Shown here one piece after another: positions 53,761 to 63,038 of a stretch of DNA of 64,000 bases. The position numbers were made by a program, and so were the translations under genes. The notes beneath the pieces were generated by a model. The model made no database searches, was not told where the DNA came from, and was given only the letters and a program-made list of their open reading frames with translations. This DNA is from Njordibacter sp937773555 (lineage in GTDB: Bacteria; Pseudomonadota; Gammaproteobacteria; Pseudomonadales; Balneatricaceae), in assembly GCF_047730085.1 (NCBI RefSeq), contig NZ_CP159830.1, forward strand, positions 1,674,001 through 1,738,000, written 5' to 3'. The stretch's first letter is position 1. Each line of letters begins with the position of its first letter.

Positions 53761-54498
53761 TTAGCTCTTTTTAAATAAATAACTATATGACTGGCTGCCT
53801 ACTAATATTTGTTTATGGTCATACAAACTAATTGCGTAACGCCCACGGAAATCTCGTTTTGCCTGCGCTATCTGATCAACTCGAACAATACACCCTCGGT
53901 TAATTCGCCAAAACTGATTAGGGTCAAGCTGCCGCTCTAGCTCCACTAGTGATTGCCGAATTAAATAGGTTTTATTGATAGTAACCACATCAATATACTT
54001 TAGATCTGCTTTGAAATAGATAACATCTTTAAGTTGAACTAACTCAGTAGTGTCCTCTATACCTACACGTAGCCACTCTAACATTGGTGTTTTTTCTGGT
54101 AAAAGGGTCTTAACTAGCGCCACTAGCTCATCACGCACCACTGGGGCTTGCTGTTTTAATCTTTGAACAGTCTTACTAAGCCTTTCGTCATTGACAGGTT
54201 TCAAAAGGTAGTCCACTGCAGACTCATTAAACGCCTCAACAGCATATTGGTCAAAAGCTGTAACGAAAACAATTTTGGTACCTATAGGTAATTTTTCAGC
54301 CACTTGAAGTCCATTTAACCCGGGCATTTGAATATCTAGAAATACTATATCGGGCTTAAGGCTTTGCGCTAACCCAATGGCTTGTAGCCCACTGTTAGCC
54401 GTGCCAGAAATCTCAAGCTCTGGCCATAAAGTCCCAAGTTTAGAGACCAAATAATTAACAAGATTGGGCTCATCATCAACCACCATTGCTGTCTGCAT
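53761..54498 (-). CDS. LytTR-type response regulator
   Basis: 245-residue regulator of the AlgR/LytR group. Receiver with acidic DDE (8-10), phosphorylated Asp55 in FLDIQMPG and Lys in YLLKPVNDER. A LytTR DNA-binding domain follows (VIYFKADLKYIDVVTINKTYLIRQSLVELERQLDPNQFWRINRGCIV). The start at 54498 overlaps the stop of the kinase (TAATG). LytTR regulators bind paired direct repeats. Confidence 0.92.
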   Translation of the reverse strand: MQTAMVVDDEPNLVNYLVSKLGTLWPELEISGTANSGLQAIGLAQSLKPDIVFLDIQMPGLNGLQVAEKLPIGTKIVFVTAFDQYAVEAFNESAVDYLLKPVNDERLSKTVQRLKQQAPVVRDELVALVKTLLPEKTPMLEWLRVGIEDTTELVQLKDVIYFKADLKYIDVVTINKTYLIRQSLVELERQLDPNQFWRINRGCIVRVDQIAQAKRDFRGRYAISLYDHKQILVGSQSYSYLFKKS

Positions 54499-55553
54499 TA
54501 GCACGCCTCTATTGGTATAGTAAGGGTCACGATAGCCCCCGACGGTTCGTTATCCACAATGCTCAAAGCGGCTCTGTCTGCATAAATAGCATGCAGTCGG
54601 CGGCGAACATTACTAAGCCCAATACCGGAGTGATAGGTTAGATTGGCACTGCTGAGCGCTCTAAAACCAAGGCCCGTATCGGTGACCTTAATAAGAAGTC
54701 CATGATCGCTAAAGGCTAACCCTATGCTCACTTCACCACCTTTAACTGACGGTTCAATGCCATGCTGAATGGCATTCTCAACCAGCGGCTGAACTAACAG
54801 TGAAGGGATTTCTAGGCTGGTAAACGATATATCATCTTCAATGCCAATGGGTAAGAATTGATAGGTTAGGCGTTCTCCTAAGCGCATTTTATGCAGCTCT
54901 AAATAGGCGTTGAGCAACCATAGTTCGTCTCCAAGGGTATGGTTCTTATCACGGCTGCGATCAAGCTTTACCCTTAACAAGCGAGTTAAATTAACTAAGC
55001 TGTTTTCTGCTAATTTTGGATTAATTTCAATTAAACTGACAATATTAGATAAAGTGTTAAACAAAAAGTGGGGTTCAATTTGAGCCTGGAGTAACTCTAT
55101 CTCGTTTCCCAAGGCAATTGTCTCTTGCCTAAGCTGCTTGGCCTCAAGTTGAGAAATCTGCTTACCTTGGTAAGCCAAACGCACTTTTGCAATAGTAAAT
55201 GTACCAGAAAAGACGGCAATAATCGTGCTAAATAGCAATACCTTGCTTCCAGCAGGGTAGTTAAAGAAAAACAACGGGTTTTCAAAAACTATTAGACCTC
55301 CTAAACACATACCTAACAATAAACCAATGCAACCTTTGCTTAAGCCAACCCAGTAGCTAGTAGAACTTGGATAAAGAAAACGATCAAAAATAAAAAATGT
55401 TAGTTGGAGACTATAGCCAATACTTAATGAGACTTTAATCGAGGGCGCATAACTTGGCGCTAGTGCAGTATCTAACACCACTTGAGCAATTACTGCGCAC
55501 AACACGGTAGTCCAAAAAGTTGGTAACAATAATTTTACCCAGCCAAACTTCAT
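54498..55553 (-). CDS. LytS/AlgZ-type sensor histidine kinase
   Basis: 351-residue kinase from the ATG at 55553 (GAGG site). About four transmembrane helices in the first 120 residues, a coiled linker, then a His_kinase domain with His162 in EPHFLFNTLSN and an ATPase end with PLVENAIQHGI and GIGLSNVRRRL. Partner of the regulator downstream. The input signal is unknown. A 19-base dyad lies 51 bases upstream. Confidence 0.9.
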   Translation of the reverse strand: MKFGWVKLLLPTFWTTVLCAVIAQVVLDTALAPSYAPSIKVSLSIGYSLQLTFFIFDRFLYPSSTSYWVGLSKGCIGLLLGMCLGGLIVFENPLFFFNYPAGSKVLLFSTIIAVFSGTFTIAKVRLAYQGKQISQLEAKQLRQETIALGNEIELLQAQIEPHFLFNTLSNIVSLIEINPKLAENSLVNLTRLLRVKLDRSRDKNHTLGDELWLLNAYLELHKMRLGERLTYQFLPIGIEDDISFTSLEIPSLLVQPLVENAIQHGIEPSVKGGEVSIGLAFSDHGLLIKVTDTGLGFRALSSANLTYHSGIGLSNVRRRLHAIYADRAALSIVDNEPSGAIVTLTIPIEAC

Positions 55554-55988
55554 TTTTGTGCCTCTGTAAGTTTCATACACCAATGCCTTTATTTTGCCTA
55601 ATCATAATCTAGCTTAGATTATAAACCCAGCATTTTGGCATGATTGCCTATGACCCGTTTTTTAACTTTAAAAAGTGCCAATGATCAACGTTTATGCTTA
55701 ATTCTTTCAATATATATCTCAATAGCTCTGCGACAAACTTAACTTAAAGGGTATCAGGCGCCATAAAGCAGTATTTAAGCGTATATCTGTTATTTAAGCG
55801 ATAGGGCGTTGGTTAGTAAATATGGCATGAACAGACAATAAATAAAATGACCAATGGCAGCAGAGGTTAAACTAGTGCAGCTCACTAAGTCTGCTCACAC
55901 AATATAAACCTTAGCAGCTTGGGGAGTCATGTGAGTTTTTTGAGCTAATGGGTGGGAGTAGACTTTACTTAAAAGCGTTTATTTAAGA
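55554..55988. promoter_or_regulatory. Gene-free stretch with a dyad and direct repeats
   Basis: ATAATCTA-GCT-TAGATTAT (55604-55622) has perfect 8-bp arms just upstream of the lytS-like start. TATTTAAGCG occurs at 55772-55781 and 55791-55800 (starts 19 bases apart, about two helical turns); a partial copy (TTATTTAAGAC) lies near 55979. The repeats could be LytTR-type sites. No gene seen. Confidence 0.45.
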
Positions 55989-55991
55989 CAC

Positions 55992-56012
55992 AAAAAAACC
56001 GCATTAAAGCGG
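55992..56012 (-). terminator. Terminator of the tRNA cluster
   Basis: On the reverse strand CCGC-TTTAAT-GCGG then seven T; it lies 28 bases after the last tRNA. Confidence 0.85.
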
Positions 56013-56039
56013 CTAATAAGGTGCAGTAGTTGCATGAAA

Positions 56040-56116
56040 TGGCGGAACGGACGGGATTCGAACCCGCGACCCCCGGCGTGACAGGCCGGTATTCTAACCA
56101 GCTGAACTACCGCTCC
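56040..56116 (-). tRNA. tRNA-Asp (anticodon GTC)
   Basis: 77-nt cloverleaf starting GGAGCGGTAGTTCAGC, anticodon loop CTGTCAC, T-arm GGGTTCGAATCCC, encoded CCA. Third in transcription order of the Asp-Val-Asp cluster; identical to the copy at 56286. Confidence 0.97.
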
Positions 56117-56144
56117 GCATAAATGACTACTTCCAACGTACACT

Positions 56145-56220
56145 TGGTGGGTGATGACGGGTTCGAACCGCCGACCCTCTGCGTGTAAAGCAGATGCTCT
56201 CCCAACTGAGCTAATCACCC
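56145..56220 (-). tRNA. tRNA-Val (anticodon TAC)
   Basis: 76-nt gene with encoded CCA, anticodon TAC in the loop TTTACAC, identical to the Val gene at 45299. It lies between the two Asp genes. Confidence 0.97.
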
Positions 56221-56285
56221 AACGTATTAAGTGCTACTAATTTTTCATTTTAAGCCAAGTTCAAGGGTGGCTTAAGAAAAATAAG

Positions 56286-56362
56286 TGGCGGAACGGACGG
56301 GATTCGAACCCGCGACCCCCGGCGTGACAGGCCGGTATTCTAACCAGCTGAACTACCGCTCC
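56286..56362 (-). tRNA. tRNA-Asp (anticodon GTC)
   Basis: Identical to the Asp copy at 56040, with encoded CCA. First gene of the cluster behind the promoter at 56412. Confidence 0.97.
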
Positions 56363-56411
56363 GCATTTCCTTTAAGCTAACCCGGTTCGGTGTTGCCTTA
56401 AGGAGATGCGC

Positions 56412-56439
56412 ATTTTAAAGATTTCCTCAGCCGTGTCAA
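56412..56439 (-). promoter_or_regulatory. Sigma70 promoter of the tRNA cluster
   Basis: On the reverse strand TTGACA (56434-56439), 16 bases, TAAAAT (56412-56417), followed by GCGC. Confidence 0.8.
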
Positions 56440-56612
56440 ACGTTTAGGCGAAAAAAAGTGATATTTCTTTATACTGGTCAAAAACCATACAGATTTATTA
56501 AAAAATCTACACCTGGGCTACATCACTTGGAACCTAAGTGCAGATGTAATAGTCTTAGGGCTAGTTTGTAAGATAATTCACATCAAAACAGAATGACATT
56601 AAGGATTTGCCC

Positions 56613-57188
56613 ATGAAACCATTATTTTTTACCTTAGGTTTAAGTTTGAGCTTGCTAATGGGTGGCTGTGCCGTAAGCCCGCAGTCTATTGTGCTAAGTC
56701 CACAAGCAGCTCTTTCTGGCCCCGCCTATGGCCAAGGGCGCGCACTTGCTATAACTATAGAAGATCGTCGCTCTAGCAGCGTTTTAGGCAGCCGAGGTGG
56801 CATTTATGACGCCTCCAGTGTGATCACTATATCGAACGATATTACAAGCGCCCTGCTTGTTGCCGCTCAAGGTGCAGCAACCCAACTAGGGTTTGACGGT
56901 TCTAGCACTTCAGCACCGGCAACGCTTACGCTAATCCTCGAACAATTAAGCTATGACACCCAAAGCAATAATTTAATTCATACAGTTAGTATTGACGCTA
57001 AGATCACTCTAGTCACCACAGTAGGTGGAAGCAGCCACACCGGGCATTACCAAACTCAACGCAGCCACAAATTCCCAAGCTTGCCCGAGGCCCAAAAAAA
57101 TCAGGAAATCATCAGTGAGGCCCTTAGCACAAGCTTAGAGCGTGGCTTTAGCGACATTAGCCTTGCCAACTTTTTGGCCCAGAATTAG
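56613..57188 (+). CDS. YajG-like lipoprotein
   Basis: 191-residue lipoprotein. AAGGA sits 7 bases before the ATG at 56613; a TTG six bases upstream is less likely. Signal ends with lipobox LMGGC (Cys20 region). The mature protein fits the YajG family: LSPQ.., GRALAITIEDRRSSSVLGSRGG, and the closing LSTSLERGFSDISLANFLAQN. Function of YajG is unknown; location is probably the outer membrane. Confidence 0.85.
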   Translation: MKPLFFTLGLSLSLLMGGCAVSPQSIVLSPQAALSGPAYGQGRALAITIEDRRSSSVLGSRGGIYDASSVITISNDITSALLVAAQGAATQLGFDGSSTSAPATLTLILEQLSYDTQSNNLIHTVSIDAKITLVTTVGGSSHTGHYQTQRSHKFPSLPEAQKNQEIISEALSTSLERGFSDISLANFLAQN

Positions 57189-57196
57189 GTACTGGC

Positions 57197-57613
57197 TTAG
57201 TCAGTCTGTTTAAAATCTAAAGCAACAGAATTAATGCAGTAACGAAGGCCAGTTTCTGGGGGGCCATCTGGGAATACATGACCTAAGTGGGCATCACACG
57301 CATCGCACATTACTTCTGTTCGCCTCATTCCGTGGGTCACGTCTACCTCTTCTTTCACAGCTGGGGCATTTGCTGGCGCACTAAAGCTGGGCCACCCGCA
57401 ACCTGCGTCAAACTTAGATTGGCTAGAAAATAGCTCTGCACCGCAGCAGTGGCAATGATATTTGCCACTTTCAAAATGCTGATCATATTGCCCTGTATGA
57501 GGCCTTTCGGTACCTTTTTGGCGGCACACAGCAAAGGCTTCTGGGCTTAATTCCTCACGCCATTGCGATTCAGATTTAGGGACACCTACCTTGATAGTGT
57601 TTTTTTCAGTCAT
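57197..57613 (-). CDS. msrB: Peptide-methionine (R)-S-oxide reductase MsrB
   Basis: 138-residue enzyme that reduces methionine-R-sulfoxide. Zinc pairs CHCC (54-57) and CDAC (103-106), active-site GWPSFSAP and HLGHVFPDGPPETGLRYCINSVAL with catalytic Cys126. Ordinary length and start. Complements the periplasmic MsrP in the same window. Confidence 0.96.
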   Translation of the reverse strand: MTEKNTIKVGVPKSESQWREELSPEAFAVCRQKGTERPHTGQYDQHFESGKYHCHCCGAELFSSQSKFDAGCGWPSFSAPANAPAVKEEVDVTHGMRRTEVMCDACDAHLGHVFPDGPPETGLRYCINSVALDFKQTD

Positions 57614-57763
57614 CTCAATGCTCCTGCATTTGGTTAAAAAATAGTCAGTATTGGTTAAATGATACTGTTTAGTGGCGCTTTTATAGTTTTATAAAAGATT
57701 TTTAGCACGTATGATAAGTTATTATTATCACATTAAATCTATAAGTTCGACGAGATCAAGTTT

Positions 57764-58978
57764 ATGAATATGATACGCAAGTCGCAGAAACTGATGAACG
57801 TATGCTACGACATTCGCGGTCCAGTGCTTGAAGAAGCCAAACGCCTAGAAGATGAAGGCAGTCGCATTATTAAACTTAACATTGGCAACCCAGCTCCATT
57901 TGGTTTTGAAGCGCCAGAAGAAATCGTTCAAGATGTGATTCATAACCTGCCTAATGCGCAAGGTTACTGTGATTCTAAAGGCCTGTTTGCAGCCCGTAAA
58001 GCAGTGATGCACGAATGCCAGCGTAAAAACGTTAAAAATGTCACTATAGAGGACATTTATATTGGTAATGGCGTTAGTGAACTTATCGTTATGGCTATGC
58101 AGGGCCTGTTAAATGAAGGCGATGAAATGCTTATTCCAGCGCCCGACTACCCCCTTTGGACTGCAGCAACCTCGCTGTCTGGTGGCACACCGGTGCATTA
58201 CCGCTGTGATGAAGATAACGGCTGGCAGCCAGATCTTGAAGACATGGCATCCAAAATTACTGACCGGACCCGTGGCATTGTGGTAATCAATCCAAATAAT
58301 CCCACAGGGGCAGTGTATTCCAAGGAAACCCTTGAAGCGATTACTGAATTGGCCCGTAAAAATGGCCTCATTATCTTTGCTGACGAAATTTACGATAAAA
58401 TTCTTTATGAAGACGCTACGTTTACGCCTATGGCAAGCTTAGCAGATGATGTTTTGTTCATGAGCTTTAACGGCCTATCTAAAACATACCGTGCTGCGGG
58501 GTTCCGCTCTGGTTGGGTGGTATTGTCTGGGGCTAAGCATAGGGCCAAAGACTATATTCAAGGCCTAGATATGTTGGCCAGTATGCGTTTGTGTTCTAAC
58601 GTACCAAGTCAGTATGCTATTCAAACCGCGTTAGGTGGTTACCAGAGTATCAAAGAACTGACTTGTGAAGGGGGCCGGTTAACCCGTCAACGCGATATGG
58701 CTTGGCGAATGTTAGACGCCCTGCCAGGTGTGAGTTGCCATAAACCTGAGGGAGCTTTATATTTATTTCCCCGCTTAGACCCTGAAATCTACCACATAGA
58801 GAATGATGAGAAATTCGCCTTTGATTTGCTCTCGCAACAAAAGGTGCTAGTGGTTCAAGGCAGCGGCTTTAATTTGCCAGACAGTCAACATTTTCGCATT
58901 GTATTTTTGCCCTATGAAGAGCAATTAATCGAAGCGGTAGGCCGCATTGCTACTTTCTTGGGCACCTTACGCAAGTAA
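57764..58978 (+). CDS. alaA: Alanine-synthesising aminotransferase AlaA
   Basis: 404-residue class I PLP aminotransferase. Start MNMIRKSQKLMNVCYDIRG is characteristic of AlaA (YfbQ). Marks are KLNIGNPAPFGFEAPEE, PNNPTGAVYSKE, FADEIYDKILY and the Schiff-base Lys in SFNGLSKTYRAAGFRSGW. It makes alanine from pyruvate and glutamate. Together with AvtA the window holds two routes to alanine. Confidence 0.95.
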   Translation: MNMIRKSQKLMNVCYDIRGPVLEEAKRLEDEGSRIIKLNIGNPAPFGFEAPEEIVQDVIHNLPNAQGYCDSKGLFAARKAVMHECQRKNVKNVTIEDIYIGNGVSELIVMAMQGLLNEGDEMLIPAPDYPLWTAATSLSGGTPVHYRCDEDNGWQPDLEDMASKITDRTRGIVVINPNNPTGAVYSKETLEAITELARKNGLIIFADEIYDKILYEDATFTPMASLADDVLFMSFNGLSKTYRAAGFRSGWVVLSGAKHRAKDYIQGLDMLASMRLCSNVPSQYAIQTALGGYQSIKELTCEGGRLTRQRDMAWRMLDALPGVSCHKPEGALYLFPRLDPEIYHIENDEKFAFDLLSQQKVLVVQGSGFNLPDSQHFRIVFLPYEEQLIEAVGRIATFLGTLRK

Positions 58979-58986
58979 CAGTGTGT

Positions 58987-60108
58987 TTAAGGGTTACCTA
59001 GAGGATACAAAACCACGTCGTGAAAGCCGCAAATCACAGGCACTAGGCCCGCCAACTCTTGGTCTAATGTCGGGTCGCCTGAGTCGACTAACAGTGGCCT
59101 ACCATTGAGACCCTTGAGTTTGGTTTTGGTTGCCACAATGTGAATATTAGTCAACCCCAAATGTTTAATCAGCTCTGCACTAAGTTGCTGGTTACCCCGA
59201 CCTAACACGTGCCCCTGGCCCCCAATTAAAGTAATGAAAAGCTGTGCTGAATGGTGCCTGCATAAAGCTAGCAACTGTTGCGCTGTAACATCGCTGGCAA
59301 CCACTTGGCCATCTTCGATAACGTCTACACCTAACAAAGTGTTTTTTAGGTCTAAGTAGTTCATGATTGCCGCTACAGTAGAACCAGAACCCATAATATA
59401 CCGAATACCAGGCTCCATAAGTTCCTCTACATGGGCAGATATATCATCTAACACTAAAGCTTCGATTTCTTTGGAACCTTCTTTAGCACCATCTTTGGTG
59501 GCTTGCATATATTGATGCGACTCAGGTACTTGAAGCTCGCCATAATAGCGAGCCTTTACTCGTCCAGCACGAAACTCTTCCTCGTCTATATCGCGTACTT
59601 CTTGGCTGCGCAAACTCACAAGCTCACCCCTCACTAACTGAGCAATCACTTGGCCTGCGGCCAAGGGTGTAATGCCATATACGCCCGAATGAATCTTTAC
59701 ACCCGCAGGTATACCTACAACAGGCACTTGGTCTCCAATCGCTTTTAAAAGGTCTCTTGCAGTGCCATCTCCCCCTACAAACACCAGCAAATCCACCCCT
59801 TTCTTTAGTAAGGCTTGCGCAGCTAGCATAGTGTCCGTTGCGCGTGAAGGTTGGGTTTTGGCCTCACCAATCACCTTAGTGGTTATACCAACAGCTAGGC
59901 CACAATCTGCGCCCATGTCACCAGAAAATGCATAAATGCATACATCAAGCCCAGCCAACTCAGTTAGTGCCTGCATACAGCGCACATTAGCCTTCGGCAC
60001 AGCACCAAGGGCTAATGCTTCTGGTGCCACATTGTCGCTACCTTTTAATGCCACACTTCCACCTAAGCCTGCTAGGGGGTTAACCACTAAACCGATGTTA
60101 AACGTCAT
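58987..60108 (-). CDS. ATP-NAD kinase family protein (AcoX-like)
   Basis: 373-residue protein of the ATP-NAD kinase/AcoX superfamily. GLVVNPLAGLGGSVALKGSD at the start and LVFVGGDGTARDLLKAI with the GGDGT nucleotide motif near 115 are clear; YGITPLAAGQVI and IMGSGSTVAAIMNYL follow. It is not the main NAD kinase, whose C-terminal beta-sandwich differs. The substrate is unknown. Lies one base after pdxB and probably in one operon with it and trmH. Confidence 0.85.
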   Translation of the reverse strand: MTFNIGLVVNPLAGLGGSVALKGSDNVAPEALALGAVPKANVRCMQALTELAGLDVCIYAFSGDMGADCGLAVGITTKVIGEAKTQPSRATDTMLAAQALLKKGVDLLVFVGGDGTARDLLKAIGDQVPVVGIPAGVKIHSGVYGITPLAAGQVIAQLVRGELVSLRSQEVRDIDEEEFRAGRVKARYYGELQVPESHQYMQATKDGAKEGSKEIEALVLDDISAHVEELMEPGIRYIMGSGSTVAAIMNYLDLKNTLLGVDVIEDGQVVASDVTAQQLLALCRHHSAQLFITLIGGQGHVLGRGNQQLSAELIKHLGLTNIHIVATKTKLKGLNGRPLLVDSGDPTLDQELAGLVPVICGFHDVVLYPLGNP

Positions 60109-61242
60109 TTACGGTGTCTCATGTAAAATATCAAAACCCAAGCCAATCATCATGGTGGTAGTGTCGGTGTTAGTCATGCCTTGCAATTGAAGGCTAGAAA
60201 ATTCTCGCCTTATGGGGTAGTTTTTGCGCAACCAATCAAAATCATTACCTTCATGCATACGGGCATTATCTTCCATCAATGGATAAACACTACCACAAGC
60301 TTGAGCTAAGACTTCCTTAGCTGTTTTATTGGGGCTGACTTGTAGTGATGATAGATCCGGCTGAGGTATTAAGCGATCTAGCTGATGACTAGAATCCAAC
60401 CCGAAGTGTTCACAAAAGTCCTTATATATCATATAAGTACCTCGCATTTTTCCTTCTAAAGAATGCCCGGCAATGTGTGGCGTCACACAATGACAATAGT
60501 CAAATAGACTCTTGTCTATATTAGGTTCTTGATGCCATACATCCATAAACAAATGTAAATCATGGTCGTTTTTTTGGCGTTCTAAAAGCGCTTGCTGATC
60601 GACTACCTCACCTCGCCCCGCACTGATTAGCACGGTCCCTTTGGCTAAGCTTTTAATACGTTTTTCATGCAACAAGTTTTCAGTGGCATGCGCCCCTGTT
60701 TTAGTCAACGGTGTGTGCAAACACACAATTTGGCAGCGCGATAACAACTCATCTAATTCAACATAGTCAGGATGCCCTGCATCTGCTTTTGGTGGGTCAC
60801 ATTGCAGCAGGTTAAATCCAGCTTTTTGCAGCCTAAGAGCTAATTGTCCACCGACATTGCCAGCACCCACAATGCCAATAGTTCGTAAGCGAGGATCAAT
60901 ACCGAGAGTTTGCCAAGCATGGTTGAGACAGGCGATCACATAGTCGACTACCCCAGCGGCATTACAACCAGGGGCATTACGCCACACAATGTTGTTAGCA
61001 TCCATATAGTCTGTGGCTAGATGATCTGTGCCAATAGTACAGGTACCCACAAATTGCACCTTGCTGCCCTTCAACAAGGCTGGAGTCACTTTGGCAGTTG
61101 AACGCAGTACTAGCGCATCGGCGTTAGCAACTTGTTCCGGGGTAATTGACCGGCCATTAACCCGAGTAATTTGTGCTAGGTCACCAAAAAGTTCATCAAG
61201 TAGTAATATAGTGTCATCTGCTACTAAGTTAATCAGGGCCAT
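60109..61242 (-). CDS. pdxB: Erythronate-4-phosphate dehydrogenase
   Basis: Second step of DXP-dependent vitamin B6 synthesis. The ATG at 61242 follows TAGGAGT and overlaps the trmH stop (TAATG); an upstream start would carry 28 foreign residues. The 377 residues show the D-2-hydroxyacid dehydrogenase fold: GIVGAGNVGGQLALRL (NAD), active-site Arg in SAGRGEVVDQ, Glu in WHQEPN, His in TPHIAGHSLEGK, plus the C-terminal PdxB dimer domain. Confidence 0.95.
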   Translation of the reverse strand: MALINLVADDTILLLDELFGDLAQITRVNGRSITPEQVANADALVLRSTAKVTPALLKGSKVQFVGTCTIGTDHLATDYMDANNIVWRNAPGCNAAGVVDYVIACLNHAWQTLGIDPRLRTIGIVGAGNVGGQLALRLQKAGFNLLQCDPPKADAGHPDYVELDELLSRCQIVCLHTPLTKTGAHATENLLHEKRIKSLAKGTVLISAGRGEVVDQQALLERQKNDHDLHLFMDVWHQEPNIDKSLFDYCHCVTPHIAGHSLEGKMRGTYMIYKDFCEHFGLDSSHQLDRLIPQPDLSSLQVSPNKTAKEVLAQACGSVYPLMEDNARMHEGNDFDWLRKNYPIRREFSSLQLQGMTNTDTTTMMIGLGFDILHETP

Positions 61243-61979
61243 TAAATTACTCCTAGGCTTTTGGGGGTATAGGTGTTGGTAGAATCTTGATGTATGCCAG
61301 CACTTTGTTTGGCACTGGCATGCCATTGGTTTACATTGACAATATCACCATCAGTTTCCATGGCGGGGTAAGCTAAGCCATGGCAATCACAAAAATCAGC
61401 TAACTTGGGGTAACTCCAACGAAATAACGTTTTTTCGTAGTCTGCACCCAACAGTTGAGGACGACTATAACTGCCCTGTAACTCCCTTTGACGCTGAGCT
61501 TCAAGTAATATGATGGCAGCCGCAACAGACACGTTAAACGAGTGCACCATACCTAACATAGGAATCACCACTTGATGGTCTGATGCGGCTAATGCTGAAG
61601 GGCTGACACCATGCATTTCTGCACCCAGGATAAGTGCTGTGGGCAGGGTGTAGTCTAACTCACGATAATCGACAGCCAGATCACTTAAATGGGCTGACAC
61701 TAACTGCATACCCTGTTTTTTAGCAGTATATAGCGCGCTATTCATATTATCATGAGCCATTATATTTACCCACTTTTGGCTACCAAGGGCTGTGCCCTTG
61801 TGATTACCAAATCCGCCTGCAGGTGTGACCACATGCGCACGGTGTATGCCCACCGCATCGCAGGTACGAATAAGCGCTGAAATATTTTGAGCTTTATTAA
61901 CTTGGTCAGTAATGATGGTTAAATCAAGCTGACGGCAAGCCAGGGTGGCTTTATATTTTGCCAAACGAGCAGGAGTCAT
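61242..61979 (-). CDS. trmH: tRNA (guanosine(18)-2'-O)-methyltransferase TrmH
   Basis: SPOUT-class methyltransferase of 245 residues that modifies Gm18 in tRNA. N-terminal NKAQNISALIRTCDAVGI, catalytic-site knot LILGAEMHGVSPSAL and IPMLGMVHSFNVSVAAAIILLEAQRQR match TrmH. The longer C-terminal extension is normal. First gene of the operon with pdxB and the AcoX-like gene. Confidence 0.93.
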   Translation of the reverse strand: MTPARLAKYKATLACRQLDLTIITDQVNKAQNISALIRTCDAVGIHRAHVVTPAGGFGNHKGTALGSQKWVNIMAHDNMNSALYTAKKQGMQLVSAHLSDLAVDYRELDYTLPTALILGAEMHGVSPSALAASDHQVVIPMLGMVHSFNVSVAAAIILLEAQRQRELQGSYSRPQLLGADYEKTLFRWSYPKLADFCDCHGLAYPAMETDGDIVNVNQWHASAKQSAGIHQDSTNTYTPKSLGVI

Positions 61980-62090
61980 AGGGTTACGAAAAAATCAGGA
62001 TGTATCACCCATTAATGATAACAATTTATTGATTAGATTTGTTACAATGTGTGTATATTAAGGATTATCTTACACTTCATTACACAATCA

Positions 62091-62951
62091 ATGACGCAAA
62101 ACCACGTAACACCTATTATTGCTTATCAGGGCCATCAAGGTGCTTATTCCCACCTGTCTTGCCAACGGATGTTCCCCAACTTTGAAGCTCGTGCTTGCAT
62201 GAGCTTCAGCGCTGCTATGGCGATGGTAGAGCGAGGCGAAGCTCACATTGCTATGATTCCTGTAGAAAACTCTACCGCAGGCCGGGTAGAAGAAATTTAC
62301 CGCCAACTACCTCACACGTCGCTGTATGTTATTGGTGAACATTATGAACCGGTTAACCATTGTTTATTAGGTTTGAAAAACAGCTCAGTAGCGCAGATAA
62401 AAACTGTGGGCTCACACCCCCAAGCGTTGGCTCAATGTGATAAACGCCTTACAAAGCTTAACATTCGACCTACAGCAACGCTAGATACCGCTGGGGCTGC
62501 CCTTGAAGTGAGCCAAAAAGGTGATCTGAGTCATGGTGCTATCGCCTCTAGCTTAGCCGCACAGCTGTATGATTTAGCTATTCTACAAGAGAATTTTCAA
62601 GACGTTCAGGGCAATACCACGCGTTTCTTAATCTTATCGCGTGAACATAAAATCCCTACTCAAGTCATCGGTCAAAAATACATCACTTCATTTTTGTTTA
62701 CCGTACGCAACATCCCCTCTGCTCTATACAAGGCCATGGGTGGCTTGGCCACCAATAACGTTAACCTAATTAAATTAGAAAGCTATACCCCAGACGGGCG
62801 AATGGTAGCAACTCAGTTTCACATTGATGCTGAAGCCCATCCACACGACGCCAATATGATTTTAGCCATGGACGAATTGGCTTATTTTGCTAAAGACATC
62901 CGTATGTTAGGCACCTATGTTGCTAGTGACTATAGGTACCTAAAGGTTTAA
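62091..62951 (+). CDS. Prephenate dehydratase (stand-alone, with ACT domain)
   Basis: 286 residues; the ATG at 62091 (MTQNHVTP) gives the usual start, although a GTG at 62049 exists and no clear ribosome site is present. PDT domain to about 185 (IAYQGHQGAYSHLS; IPVENSTAGRV; VQGNTTRFLILSRE with the catalytic Thr). ACT domain to the end, with the Phe-binding ESYTPDG. There is no chorismate mutase domain, in contrast to E. coli PheA. Makes phenylpyruvate for phenylalanine. Confidence 0.93.
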   Translation: MTQNHVTPIIAYQGHQGAYSHLSCQRMFPNFEARACMSFSAAMAMVERGEAHIAMIPVENSTAGRVEEIYRQLPHTSLYVIGEHYEPVNHCLLGLKNSSVAQIKTVGSHPQALAQCDKRLTKLNIRPTATLDTAGAALEVSQKGDLSHGAIASSLAAQLYDLAILQENFQDVQGNTTRFLILSREHKIPTQVIGQKYITSFLFTVRNIPSALYKAMGGLATNNVNLIKLESYTPDGRMVATQFHIDAEAHPHDANMILAMDELAYFAKDIRMLGTYVASDYRYLKV

Positions 62952-63038
62952 ACCCGTGCAACATAAATAACGACTTATACCTAAAGCCCATTTTTTAACA
63001 ATTATCAACACTAGCTACACCAGTCTGGAGTCGACATC

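Noticed and set aside
55979..56218. 79-residue frame across the tRNA cluster
   Set aside because: Reads through two tRNA genes.
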